Shown here: in pieces, positions 54,423 through 62,889 of the stretch | Numbering within the stretch: the stretch's first letter is position 1 | Layout of the letters: every line of letters starts with the position of its first letter | Assembly (NCBI RefSeq): GCF_019236175.1 | Contig: NZ_JAFAJM010000012.1 | Span: 43,276-107,275 of the forward strand | Source of the DNA: Chryseobacterium sp. | Lineage (GTDB): Bacteria > Bacteroidota > Bacteroidia > Flavobacteriales > Weeksellaceae | Direction of reading: 5' to 3' | DNA: 64,000 nt | The notes under the pieces: generated by a model | The model's input: only the letters and a program-made list of their open reading frames with translations | What the model was told of the DNA's origin: nothing | Databases searched by the model: none | Made by a program: the position numbers and the translations under genes

Positions 54423-54725
54423 TGATTCATCTCTGCAAAGGTAATGGCATTGAGTATTCCGTACAAGAATGAAAACTATTCCTTTTGTTATTGTTAATAA
54501 GTAAATTTCAAAAATACCATCACCTGCTCATATGACCTGAATCATAAAGCGGTTATCTTTTTAATTGATAAATTCGAATGACCGGTATTTTTCAGTTTCG
54601 GACATTAGGAATCATAAAGTTCATTTTTGAAAAATAGACTATTGTTTTTTCCGGCAGAACAAAATGAAGATTCAGTAATATAAATATAGCCATTTGCTAT
54701 ACATCACCAATTTAAATTTATTATT
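54423..54725. other. Divergent control region of two secreted-protein genes
   Basis: No gene. It holds the promoter at 54436-54466 for the minus-strand adhesin-like gene. No clear promoter of the plus-strand DUF4142 gene was identified. Confidence 0.5.
54436..54466 (-). promoter_or_regulatory. Promoter of the YadA-like gene
   Basis: On the minus strand a TTG (plus-strand CAA, 54464-54466), a 20-bp spacer and a TACCTTTG (plus-strand CAAAGGTA, 54436-54443) form a good Bacteroidetes promoter. Confidence 0.55.
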
Positions 54726-55337
54726 ATGAAAAATTATGTCTTATCCCTTTTTGCAGCAGCAGTATTGATAGGCTGTAAAAAAAATGAAACCCCGAATGTA
54801 AACTCATCTGATGGAAATCCTCCGATGTCTGCACCTGTGGATTCCGGTATGGCAGTTAAAGACTCTGCGGCTGTAACAGGAGCTCAGGGAACGAAGACTA
54901 CGCTCAGTGATCAGGATAAAAAATTTGCAGATGCGGCTGCTAAAGGAGGCCTCATGGAAGTAATGATGGGAAAACTTGCTGAAACCAATGCCGCGAATCC
55001 CACCGTAAAATCTTTAGGAGCCATGATGGTTTCCGATCACAGCAAAGCTAATGAAGAGCTTAAAAAATGGGCATCAGCCATAGGATATACTTTACCTGCT
55101 GCTCTGGATGCAGATCAGCAAAAAATATATGATGGGCTGAAAGCTAAAAAAGGAGCAGACTTCGACCGCGCTTATACGGATCTGATGGTAAGTGATCACA
55201 AAGAAGATATTGAAGAATTTAAAAAACAGGCCGCCAACGGTACAGAAGCCTCTCTGAAATCTTTCGCGGCTAAAACCCTTCCCACACTGGAACATCATTT
55301 AAAAGAATCAGAAAAGGCGAAATCCGGTGTAAAATAA
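54726..55337 (+). CDS. DUF4142 family lipoprotein
   Basis: A 203-residue lipoprotein (lipobox LIGC). After a low-complexity linker, QDKKFADAAAKGGLMEVMMGKLAE and AKTLPTLEHHLKESEK fit the DUF4142 four-helix bundle, in which conserved His residues (in SDHSKANEEL, SDHKEDIEEF and EHHL) suggest a metal site. The family is found at the outer membrane or periplasm in many Bacteroidetes and is linked to stress. A perfect hairpin follows. Confidence 0.85.
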   Translation: MKNYVLSLFAAAVLIGCKKNETPNVNSSDGNPPMSAPVDSGMAVKDSAAVTGAQGTKTTLSDQDKKFADAAAKGGLMEVMMGKLAETNAANPTVKSLGAMMVSDHSKANEELKKWASAIGYTLPAALDADQQKIYDGLKAKKGADFDRAYTDLMVSDHKEDIEEFKKQAANGTEASLKSFAAKTLPTLEHHLKESEKAKSGVK

Positions 55338-55425
55338 TATATTATATGATCCGCATCATAAAATAAACGAAATAGATCTGATACATTTGATGTCAATCTA
55401 CTTTCATTTTTGCATCAGATTTTGC

Positions 55426-55460
55426 AAGCTCCTTCATGATCATGAAGGAGCTTTTGTTTT
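55426..55460 (+). terminator. Terminator after the DUF4142 gene
   Basis: A perfect 28-bp palindrome (arms AAGCTCCTTCATGA and TCATGAAGGAGCTT) at 55426-55453 is followed by Ts. Confidence 0.85.
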
Positions 55461-55543
55461 TGCATAATAATTGGGTAATATTCATAAAACTCCCATAGAT
55501 ACGGAATTCCGTAAGATTCTCATCCTGGAATGTTTCTATATTT

Positions 55544-56107
55544 GTGGAAAAACAAAAAGTGAGATTAATTTTACTGGTCATAATTTTATTGTCTAATATT
55601 ATGCATGCACAAGTTCCATCAATTGATAGTTTATCAATGGGCTTTGACCATTATGAGAGGGATGATGATCTATATTTACGATACGAAAAGGCTAAATTTC
55701 AATTTGATAGCTTGAGGCTTTATGATAGAAATATTGAACTAAGGCAGAGCCATAGAGAAGATTTAAAGCTGGCATACGGGAAGATGCTAAATTTGGAAAA
55801 TTATAGTAGTCTGCCGTTACAAAATGCATTATTAAAAGATTATTTTATAAAATATAGAGAGCAACCACTTAAGGTAAAATTTGATAACAGAGAACAAGTA
55901 GAAAGCAGAATAGGAATGTTTGATGAAGCCTATGTGGCAACCATAACTTTAATGTACCTGAAAAATTTAAAAAATTTCTGGGAGCTCCATGTTCAAAAAA
56001 TGGATGAGTATATTGATAGGAACTTAAAAAGACTTAACGTATCTAAGAAAGAGTTTGAAGATTTATCAGATAATGACAAGGAACTGCTCTGGAAAGAATT
56101 TAAATAA
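55544..56107 (+). CDS. Secreted protein of unknown function
   Basis: A 187-residue protein with a signal peptide (VRLILLVIILLSNIMHAQ) from a GTG start. The mature part is charged and helical, without known domains. It ends 8 bp before the DUF4468-like gene, so the two share a transcript. A Tyr- and Asp-rich stretch (FDHYERDDDLYLRYEKAKF) is typical of small Bacteroidetes secreted proteins. Confidence 0.6.
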   Translation: MEKQKVRLILLVIILLSNIMHAQVPSIDSLSMGFDHYERDDDLYLRYEKAKFQFDSLRLYDRNIELRQSHREDLKLAYGKMLNLENYSSLPLQNALLKDYFIKYREQPLKVKFDNREQVESRIGMFDEAYVATITLMYLKNLKNFWELHVQKMDEYIDRNLKRLNVSKKEFEDLSDNDKELLWKEFK

Positions 56108-56115
56108 TATTGCTT

Positions 56116-56658
56116 ATGAAAAACATTTTATCAATTATTATAATTTGCTTAAATGTTAGCGTTTATTCTCAAGAGTTAAAATATGAAGAAGTTGTAGAAG
56201 TAGGTTCTACAATTACAAAGGAAGAATTGTATAACAGGGCTAGAACATGGGTTCGTCAAAATTTTAATAAGAAAACCAGCAGTATAGATGTTGAAGACAA
56301 AAGTATTGGTGAGATTAGTGCCAGTGGAATAATAGATTATAGAAATAGGAAAAGCTATTTTGGATCTGGGTGTGTGGAAGGTCCCATAAAAATAAGGCTT
56401 AATATCTATGTGAAAGAGGGAAAGTATAAATATGTATTTCATGCATTTGAACACAGTGGATCGGGAGGTTATGGTTGCAGAAAAACAGACTATGGTTTGA
56501 TTACAACAAATGAAAAAGCTCCAAAGCCGACATGGGGAGAACCAAATGATAAAGCATGGCTGGATATTAAAAATGTACTTCAAGAAAATATACTCCTTAA
56601 TATAAAGGATTTAAAAGAAGCCATGAACAAAAAGCACGAAACAAGTAACGACTGGTAA
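56116..56658 (+). CDS. DUF4468-like secreted protein
   Basis: A 180-residue protein with a signal peptide (MKNILSIIIICLNVSVYSQ). EEVVEVGSTITKEELYNRARTW followed by a beta-rich part with GSGCVEGPIKIRLNIYVKEGKYKYVF fits the DUF4468 TBP-like fold. The Cys pair (GSGCVEG and YGCRKTD) may form a disulfide. Function unknown. The stop is directly followed by decayed coding sequence. Confidence 0.75.
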   Translation: MKNILSIIIICLNVSVYSQELKYEEVVEVGSTITKEELYNRARTWVRQNFNKKTSSIDVEDKSIGEISASGIIDYRNRKSYFGSGCVEGPIKIRLNIYVKEGKYKYVFHAFEHSGSGGYGCRKTDYGLITTNEKAPKPTWGEPNDKAWLDIKNVLQENILLNIKDLKEAMNKKHETSNDW

Positions 56659-56923
56659 AAAAGGATCTTTGCCTAATAATAGGGGATAAAAGCGAAGGTG
56701 ATATATTTGAAAATGCTTTATACAAAGGAAAGTTGTAGCCCCAACGGATAATTTCTCGAATTTTTTTAAAGAAGATTTATTGCGAATAGAAAGTATATAT
56801 GAATATTTTGATTCCAGCGATAAGGCGTTTTGATTTCAAAGTTTATATAAATGTCCCTTCCTCAAATAAGTTAAAAGTGAATCAAATTATTATGAAAAAT
56901 CAAGAATTTAAAAGTGAAAAATA
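56655..56923 (+). pseudogene. Frameshifted remnant of a small protein gene
   Basis: Three consecutive reading-frame pieces join to one protein-like sequence: GDKSEGDIFENALYKGK, then VVAPTDNFSNFFKEDLLR... EYFDSSDKAF in frame +1, then FDFKVYINVPSSNKLK in another frame, ending at TAA (56923). At least two frameshifts are needed. The codon pattern is like the neighbours. It could be the 3' part of a lost secreted-protein gene. Confidence 0.5.
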
Positions 56924-57757
56924 AAGACAAAAAGACTATAGCACTGGCTTTATATTAAGGGAAGTTTCTCAGGTGGAAAATGGCATTTACACCTATAAAC
57001 AAGCCCAAAAGATACCCTCCAATTATTCCGTTTATTTTTGTTTTTTGAAAAATATTCATAGTTGCCAGAAAGGGCATAATAATTTGGAAATATAATTAGA
57101 AAATAACTAAATTTTTAAATTAAGCAGCTACAAGAAAATTTAGCCTCCACATTACTCGGAGCACAAATAAATATGAAGACTGTTCTTATCCTTTTTGAGA
57201 ATAGGAATAGATCATTTCATTTAAACTTGATCCAAATCTGGAGGACTATGTAGAGTAAAGAGATAAAAAAAAAACGATATTTAATAATGAAATCTTCAAT
57301 TGGCGGTCTTGTGACCTTAACGAGCGTATCTTCAAACACTTTTATAGATGATTTGGTTCGATTGAGCCAAACGAAACACGAATTACAAACTCATTTTTAA
57401 TAAATGTTTTTTTAAGCTAATATTTACCACAAATTCGCTTTAAAAATTAATAACAATCTTTATTGGAAAAATAAGTCTTTGTTTGTCTGTGCTTTTTCTT
57501 TATATTAATTCAGAAAAAAGATGAACTTGCTATGAGTATATACCATTCGGAGAACCATTGATGGAATGATTAAATCAGAAAGCAATTTGGACACTGGATG
57601 GAACAGTAAGCTCCATCCAATATCGGCATAAGAACCATGCTCAACAGAAACTATCTCACCAGAAAAAGCAAAACGCTGCACCCTACAGATAAGGTTTACG
57701 CAAAGGGTAATTGATATTACGACAGTTTTATAATAAAGATAACAGCAATGTATATAC
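56924..57757. other. Gene-poor debris region
   Basis: No solid gene. Small candidate ORFs exist: a minus-strand 40-residue one at 56955-57077 with one membrane-like segment (GIIGGYLLGLFIGVNAIF), a plus-strand 37-residue one at 57287-57400 (MKSSIGGLVTLTSVSSNTF), and a minus-strand 86-residue one at 57505-57765. A CCACAAATTCGCT near 57429 recalls the intergenic repeat at 8288. The region looks like decayed sequence. Confidence 0.4.
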
Positions 57758-57791
57758 GCCCTCAATACTCAGAAAGTGTTGAGGGCTTTTC
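57758..57791. terminator. Hairpin terminator
   Basis: GCCCTCAATAC (57758-57768) pairs with GTGTTGAGGGC (57776-57786), with one mismatch, and ends in Ts. It is downstream of the debris region and upstream of the next intact gene. Confidence 0.6.
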
Positions 57792-57920
57792 TATTTACGA
57801 ACGGGTGTAGTTAATTTACTACATGAACTTCCATTTTCCACTACAAAGAAACTTTTATCGCTGCTGTAGATTTGCAGTATACAAAATAGAATAATTAAGT
57901 AAAAATAAAAAATGATCATC

Positions 57921-58466
57921 ATGAAAAAACTAATCGTAATATCAGTCTTAACTATCGGAGCCTTTATACTGGGAACTAACAATGTTCAGGCACAAAATAC
58001 TACAGCAACCACAACTGTAAATATCACCCTGAATGATGTAATCTCTATTGATGCGGGAAGTACTGCCATCGGTAATACGGTTGACTTTAATTATGCTACT
58101 GCAGCAGATTATAACTCAGATCAAACCGTTACTAAGACCAATTCTTTAAAAGTTACTTCAACGAAGAACTTTAATGTAAAAGTAAAAGCGGGAGGTGCTA
58201 ATTTCATGAATGGAACCAACGTAATCCCTGTTAATGTTTTGACCCTCAAAGCAGCTACAGCTGCCGGAACCATGGGCGGAACGAAAAGCGCTGTTGTTTT
58301 ATCTGCGACCGATCAAACGCTGGTATCAAATGCTCCGCTTGGAAGCGCATTAACACTGAATTTGGACTACACTATTCCGGCAGCGAAATCATCTTCGTCT
58401 GATATTTTAGGTAAACCGGCCGGAACTTATACGCAAACAGTAACTTATACTGCCACAGTTTTATAA
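57921..58466 (+). CDS. Secreted beta-rich protein, Thr/Ala-rich
   Basis: A 181-residue protein with a signal peptide (KKLIVISVLTIGAFILGTNNVQAQ). The mature part is rich in Thr, Ala and Val, has no Cys, and alternates as an immunoglobulin-like or DUF4402-like beta sandwich (TTTVNITLNDVISIDAG, LKVTSTKNFNVKVKAGG, GTYTQTVTYTATVL). Such proteins are common surface or pilin-like components of Chryseobacterium. The exact family is not certain. The ATG at 57912 adds three residues. Confidence 0.7.
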   Translation: MKKLIVISVLTIGAFILGTNNVQAQNTTATTTVNITLNDVISIDAGSTAIGNTVDFNYATAADYNSDQTVTKTNSLKVTSTKNFNVKVKAGGANFMNGTNVIPVNVLTLKAATAAGTMGGTKSAVVLSATDQTLVSNAPLGSALTLNLDYTIPAAKSSSSDILGKPAGTYTQTVTYTATVL

Positions 58467-58506
58467 ATTAAATTTTTCATATTAATATTTTGTGATTTGG
58501 TGTTTC

Positions 58507-58536
58507 GAAGGCTTCCTTACGGGAGGCCTTTGATTT
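58507..58536 (+). terminator. Weak hairpin after the Thr/Ala-rich protein
   Basis: AAGGCTTCC pairs with GGGAGGCCTT around TTAC with one bulge, followed by TGATTTTG. It is a weak terminator candidate. Confidence 0.4.
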
Positions 58537-58546
58537 TGTCGGTATA

Positions 58547-58841
58547 AAGACATTCAAAATAGTACAGAGATTTTGGGAATATGGTGATCGTACTCCTGTT
58601 ATTGGAAATGATTTGGATGCGCCTTGGAACAGATATGAAAATTTAATTCAAATAGGTAAATAACAGGATTGGATAGCAGAGAGATATTCGTGGTCGAATT
58701 GTACCAACGTATTTTGATCAGATAAGGAAAGATAAAAGTTATGTGGCTTTCTACATATTAACCATGACTAAAGAAGATGGAGTATGGAAAATAGAAAAGT
58801 TCCATTACATTCCGAAAATCTTCGAAACTTTTCAGATTTAG
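58547..58841 (+). pseudogene. Frameshifted remnant of an unknown protein
   Basis: A first piece (KTFKIVQRFWEYGDRTPVIG...) ends in TAA and then QDWIAERYSWSN; a second frame carries RGRIVPTYFDQIRKDKSYV... TMTKEDGVWKIEKFHYIPKIF, ending at TAG (58841). Both pieces have coding-like composition. No start codon is visible. The family was not recognised. Confidence 0.45.
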
Positions 58842-58899
58842 AGGATTACAAAAGCAGATTTGTTGAGCTGACAGAATAGGACATTTAAATAAAATTTTT

Positions 58900-59121
58900 A
58901 TGACAAAAGAAGAATGTAAAAAAAATTAATTGATTCGGGGATATTAACAAGAATAAAAGCTGGGACGGAAGATCATCGTTTTTTGGACATCTGGATGGTA
59001 ATCGTAGAGGATAGAATTTTCGCAAGATCGTGGGGAATAGCTGAACGAAACTGGTACAACACTTTTTTAAACAATGAAAATAGTCACTAAAAGTGGAGAT
59101 AAAGTATTGGTTACGAATTAA
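58900..59121 (+). pseudogene. DUF2255 family protein, double-frameshift pseudogene
   Basis: ATG at 58900 opens MTKEECKK, then a run of As shifts frame to LIDSGILTRIKAGTEDHRFLD, with IWMVIVEDRIFARSWGIAERNWYN, the typical DUF2255 core; a second shift gives VTKSGDKVLVTN, ending at TAA (59121). Two one-base events are needed. Its 3' end overlaps the end of the truncated Ku gene. Confidence 0.6.
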
Positions 59122-59599
59122 GAAGAATTTTATGAATTCCCAGCGTTGATATGGGTTCTTCTTTAAAATTTATGGTTGGAAATTTCGTTCTTTTAGAAGC
59201 TGTTTTCTTTGAATTAAAGGGATTTAACGGCAATTGGTATGCGTTTTCACCATTTTTTTGCGGTTCGAGAAAGTACGGATTTTCAAAATAAACGGAATTG
59301 ACTTCCACTTCTTTTACAAACTGATCAATGGAAAGAATTTTAGATTTTTCAGGACTTGAAGCCTCGTAATCTTCATCATCAAGAATGATGTATTTATCGT
59401 CCATGAGATAACCTTTAACAATGTTTTCCCATTTCACTTCTTTGCCTGTTTTTTCGTTGACTCTTTTAAATTTAATATTTGAAAAATCAGATTTATCAAG
59501 CATATCCAAATCCAATTTGCTGGTTTCTGTGGCGGAATAAATCTTTACAGGAATATTGACTAAACCAAAGCCAATGACGCCGTTCCAAATTGCTTTCAT
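59111..59599 (-). pseudogene. Ku protein, C-terminally truncated
   Basis: The 162-residue reading frame begins as a normal bacterial Ku (MKAIWNGVIGFGLVNIPVKIYSAT, MLDKSDFSNIKFKRVNEKTGKEV, YIILDDEDYEA). After about residue 125 the match degrades and it stops at 162, whereas Ku proteins are usually about 250-300. Ku would bind DNA ends for non-homologous end joining together with LigD. No ligD lies nearby. The rest has been lost, so it is probably not functional. Confidence 0.75.
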
Positions 59600-59627
59600 T
59601 GTACTTTATTGAATAAAACGTACAATG
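59597..59627. repeat. Inverted repeat covering the Ku start codon
   Basis: CATTGTAC (59597-59604) and GTACAATG (59620-59627) form an 8-bp inverted repeat with further TTTATT/AATAAA pairing inside. It includes the Ku start codon on the minus strand. Confidence 0.5.
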
Positions 59628-59907
59628 ATTGTGCTGTGTGAAAAAGATCGATTGTAATATCTTAATATTGAGCATGTAATATATTAAAAGGTAGGTGTTG
59701 TTTTGGAATTGAATAAGGTAAGTGATGGGTTTTTATTTTCTTTGATTTGCGGTATTTAGGAGTAATTACACTTAAATAATTTAATTAGTGAGCGCTGTTC
59801 GCAGTTAGAATCTAATTTTTAGGTACCATATTTTGATAATACGTTATTTAATGGTCTTATAGTTGCTAAAATTTCATTATCAATTTATCACACCAAATAC
59901 TTTATTA
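59628..59907. other. Gene-free region between Ku remnant and SDR gene
   Basis: AT-rich, no gene seen. Contains the divergent control regions of the two genes; no clear -33/-7 pair was found. Confidence 0.35.
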
Positions 59908-60894
59908 ATGAAAAAGCAGACTACAAAAAGTAATGAAATGAGTGAGGAAGTGTCAAAGGCCCATATCAATTCAAGAGAATCTTCATTACAACAAAAAGAA
60001 AATCAAAGGGATTCAGTATTGACAGATCCAGTAACAAAATATCCTAAACCACCTTTTAAAAGCCAGTTTCAGCCATTTCCAGGATTAGCAGGTAAGATGG
60101 ATCCAGTTCCTGATCATGGTGAAAAAAGTTATATAGGCTCCGGAAGGTTGAAAGGAAGAAAAGCTTTAATTACTGGTGGAGATTCCGGTATCGGACGAGC
60201 AGCTGCTATAGCATATGCTAGGGAAGGAGCTGATGTAGCAATAAACTATCTTCCTGAAGAAGAAGCTGATGCTCAAGAGGTAATCGCTCTCATAAAAAAA
60301 GCAGGTTGCAAAGCTATTGCTATTCCGGGAGATATAAGAGATGAAAGTTTCTGTAAAACATTAGTATCTAAGGCGGTTGAGGAATTGAGCGGTATTGATA
60401 TTCTGGTAAATAATGCTGGTCATCAGAAAACGCATGAATCTATAATGGATATAAGTACTGAAGAATTTGACAGGACTATGAAAACCAATCTTTATGCACC
60501 GTTTTGGATCATAAAAGCTGCATTGCCATATCTCGAAGCAGGATCATGTATCATTGGTCTTTCATCAGTACAGGCTTATGATCCTTCTGAGGATCTATAT
60601 GATTACGCACAAACAAAGGCAGCGACCACAAGCTATATCAAATCATTAGCCAAGCAATTGGGATCAAAAGGAATACGTGTGAATGGTGTCGCTCCAGGGC
60701 CTGTCTGGACTGCTCTTGAGATCAGCGGAGGGCAAACACAAGAAAAAATTGAAAAGTTTGGTGAAGATACACCACTCGGCAGACCGGGACAGCCTGCTGA
60801 GCTTGCTTCGATCTTTGTTCAGCTTGCTGATACCAGTGCCAGTTTTACAACTGGACATATATATGGTGCAGCAGGTGGTAATGGGCAACCATAA
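59908..60894 (+). CDS. SDR oxidoreductase, general-stress type with N-terminal extension
   Basis: A 328-residue SDR with a hydrophilic N-terminal extension of about 80 residues (ending PFPGLAGKMDPVPDHGE), as in the YhdF/YhxC/GSP39-type proteins. The cofactor motif is TGGDSGIGRAAA, NNAG is in LVNNAGHQ, the active site Ser is in IGLSSVQAY and YAQTKAAT supplies Tyr-x-x-x-Lys. Such enzymes are induced by stress in other bacteria. The ATG at 59908 is used because the 59863 TTG would add an unrelated hydrophobic leader. Confidence 0.9.
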   Translation: MKKQTTKSNEMSEEVSKAHINSRESSLQQKENQRDSVLTDPVTKYPKPPFKSQFQPFPGLAGKMDPVPDHGEKSYIGSGRLKGRKALITGGDSGIGRAAAIAYAREGADVAINYLPEEEADAQEVIALIKKAGCKAIAIPGDIRDESFCKTLVSKAVEELSGIDILVNNAGHQKTHESIMDISTEEFDRTMKTNLYAPFWIIKAALPYLEAGSCIIGLSSVQAYDPSEDLYDYAQTKAATTSYIKSLAKQLGSKGIRVNGVAPGPVWTALEISGGQTQEKIEKFGEDTPLGRPGQPAELASIFVQLADTSASFTTGHIYGAAGGNGQP

Positions 60895-61246
60895 AAAAGT
60901 GTATTTACTCAATGGAAGGTGCTTAAAGGAGCATCTTCTATTGATCTAAATATATAATTACTTTAATTATTTTTAGAGAATTTTCTTTTTCAACACTATA
61001 ATCATACTGATCTGTATGTCACTGAAGAAATGCATCTTTTGTTGTACATTCGACACAAATCTCCGATAAAAAGTAGATATCGAAGTGATCCTGATCATAT
61101 TAAACTGAACCAATTTTTTCGAAATTGGCAACTCATATAAAAAGCTTTGATTGGGCAGTAAGAATTTTATTTATCTAACTACATAACTCTTAAGGTTCGG
61201 TCATTACTTCAATATTAGTAATAATTTTTACCTATAGTTTATTAAA
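60895..61246 (+). other. Gene-free stretch before the iron permease
   Basis: A hairpin of GAAGGTGC (60915-60922) and GCATCTTC (60931-60938), with one G-T pair, may end the SDR transcript. A 36-residue ORF (61030-61140, MHLLLYIRHKSPIKSRYRSD) lies on the plus strand but has no support as a gene. Confidence 0.35.
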
Positions 61247-61627
61247 ATGAAAAAGAATTTTTTTGACAGATTTGCAGATTGGGCTGCCTGTTTTGCAGGA
61301 AGTCCAGGTGCTTTTATCGGAGCAAGTATTTTGATTATTATCTGAGCAGCTACCGGGCCAATATTTAAATTTTCTGAAGTATGGCAAATGGTTATTAACA
61401 CGGGAACCACCATCGTTACATTTCTTATGGTTTTTCTAATACAAAAAGCACAGAATAAAGATTCTAAAGCCATACAGATAAAGCTTAATGAATTGATTTC
61501 AGCTCATGACAAAGCCAACAATCGAATTGTCTATATTGAAGATTTGACAGAAGATGAACTTGATGAGCTTCACAATTTATATGAGAAGTTTGGCAAGTTC
61601 CCTAAAAATCATGAAAATAGAAAGTAG
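61247..61627 (+). pseudogene. Low-affinity iron permease with internal stop codon
   Basis: The reading frame opens MKKNFFDRFADWAACFAGSPG and runs into a TGA at codon 33 (61343-61345). It then continues in frame with AATGPIFKFSEVWQMVINTG..., MVFLIQKAQNKDSKAIQIKLNEL, all typical of the family. Other members have Trp at the stop position, so TGG has become TGA. Without readthrough only a 32-residue peptide or an internally started form (from 61388) could be made. Confidence 0.75.
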
Positions 61628-61719
61628 TTGGAATTTTAAGTAGATTAAATTTAAATGAAGAACCTCAAAAGTGATTCTCTTTTTGTAAAGAAACGAATAA
61701 TGTATTATATATTATAACG

Positions 61720-61750
61720 AAGGAATGCTCGAAAGAACATTCCTTTTATC
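61720..61750. terminator. Bidirectional terminator after the iron permease and Crp genes
   Basis: AAGGAATG (61720-61727) pairs with CATTCCTT (61738-61745), then TTTTATC. It lies between convergent genes. Confidence 0.6.
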
Positions 61751-61807
61751 TATAGTATTAAACTTTAATATAATTGTCCCCATTGTATGATCAGGCCTAC
61801 GTAAAGA

Positions 61808-62404
61808 TTAATACATAATTTTTCGGTTTGTAATTCGGACTATTTTTTCTTGCTCCATCTTTTTTATAGCTCTGATAGTCGTTTCAACGCATAATCCTGT
61901 TAAAGAAGCTAATTGTTGCCTTGTGATGGGAACTTCATAGGTAAATGGCGTTTTATTTTCTTGCTCCTGCTTCATGAGCTCCAATACTTCCTTAATCCTT
62001 TCAACGGCACTCGGAGAAGAAATTTTCTGCATGAGAATAAATTTACGGTATAGGTGCTTTGATAATGATTTGCAGAGCTCTACATAATGGCTCGGATGCT
62101 GGTCTAAATAACGTGTGAAGGTACTTGCGCATAATTTAATAATAGTACAATTTGAAAGAGCTACAGCATTTACGGGATATGTCTGCTCCAGATATAACAT
62201 ATAATCTCCTACGGGATCTTTTGAACTTAGTATATTTTGAATAAATTCTTTACCTGAACTATTATAGTTATTTAGTTTAACATCACCATTAACAATCTGA
62301 AAATAAAATTTGGGACTTCCGCCTTCGCGGAATATATAATCTCCCGGCTTATAATTTTGTTCTACAGCTCCGATGGAGTGTAGAAGTTCTTCTTTAAAAA
62401 ACAT
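61808..62404 (-). CDS. Crp/Fnr family transcriptional regulator
   Basis: A 198-residue regulator. The N-terminal cNMP-binding-type barrel has YKPGDYIFREGGSPKFYFQIVNG, SSKDPVGDYMLYLEQTYPV and a helix; the C-terminal HTH is VPITRQQLASLTGLCVETTIRAIKKME. It belongs to the flavobacterial Crp/Fnr type without a clear iron-sulfur cluster. The start at 62404 places the barrel at the N terminus; the longer 62449 form is less likely. No target is next to it apart from the permease and the integrase remnant. Confidence 0.85.
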   Translation of the reverse strand: MFFKEELLHSIGAVEQNYKPGDYIFREGGSPKFYFQIVNGDVKLNNYNSSGKEFIQNILSSKDPVGDYMLYLEQTYPVNAVALSNCTIIKLCASTFTRYLDQHPSHYVELCKSLSKHLYRKFILMQKISSPSAVERIKEVLELMKQEQENKTPFTYEVPITRQQLASLTGLCVETTIRAIKKMEQEKIVRITNRKIMY

Positions 62405-62889
62405 ACTTTTAATTTTTGTGGTTAGTGATAAGTGGATGTAAATTCCCAATGTAGGATCATCAGCGTAATACGGGTATCGTAATTTGCTGCATGTTACAGT
62501 ATGTTTTTAAAGCAACAGTCTAACTTAGGATTGACATAAAATCATAAAGTGGATTACTCCCTTTAATAAATATTTACCAGAAGATTCTCCATACAAAAGT
62601 TGCTAAAGCTCCATAATTTGTTAGGAGATAATATAATTCATTAGCAATTGATATGCAGCAAATATAATGCAAGCAATATATAAATGATATGCTTTGAATC
62701 ATACTCTGGTATGTTTTGTCTTTTTTTTAGTCATAAAGTTAATTGATTGTAAAATGTAAAATATATTAATGATGGGACTTATGGATTTTCCAAGATTAAA
62801 TATCAAAGAGTAAATGCATTTTATAACCATTAGGAAATCAAACTATTAAAAATAGTAAATAAAATAAATAGTAAAAGTTAGTAAAACTA
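62405..62889. other. Gene-free region between the regulator and the integrase remnant
   Basis: AT-rich, without a supported gene. It contains the regulator's promoter and presumably the boundary of the decayed mobile element, but no clear attachment site or tRNA was seen. Confidence 0.35.

Noticed and set aside
57505..57765. An 86-residue minus-strand ORF in the gene-poor region
   Set aside because: Composition is mixed, no homology motif was recognised, and a terminator overlaps its start. It may be a remnant, so it was listed only within the debris region.
61343..61345. TGA as selenocysteine or a recoded codon
   Set aside because: Relatives have Trp at this place, no SECIS-like hairpin was seen next to it, and other genes in the window end normally with TGA.
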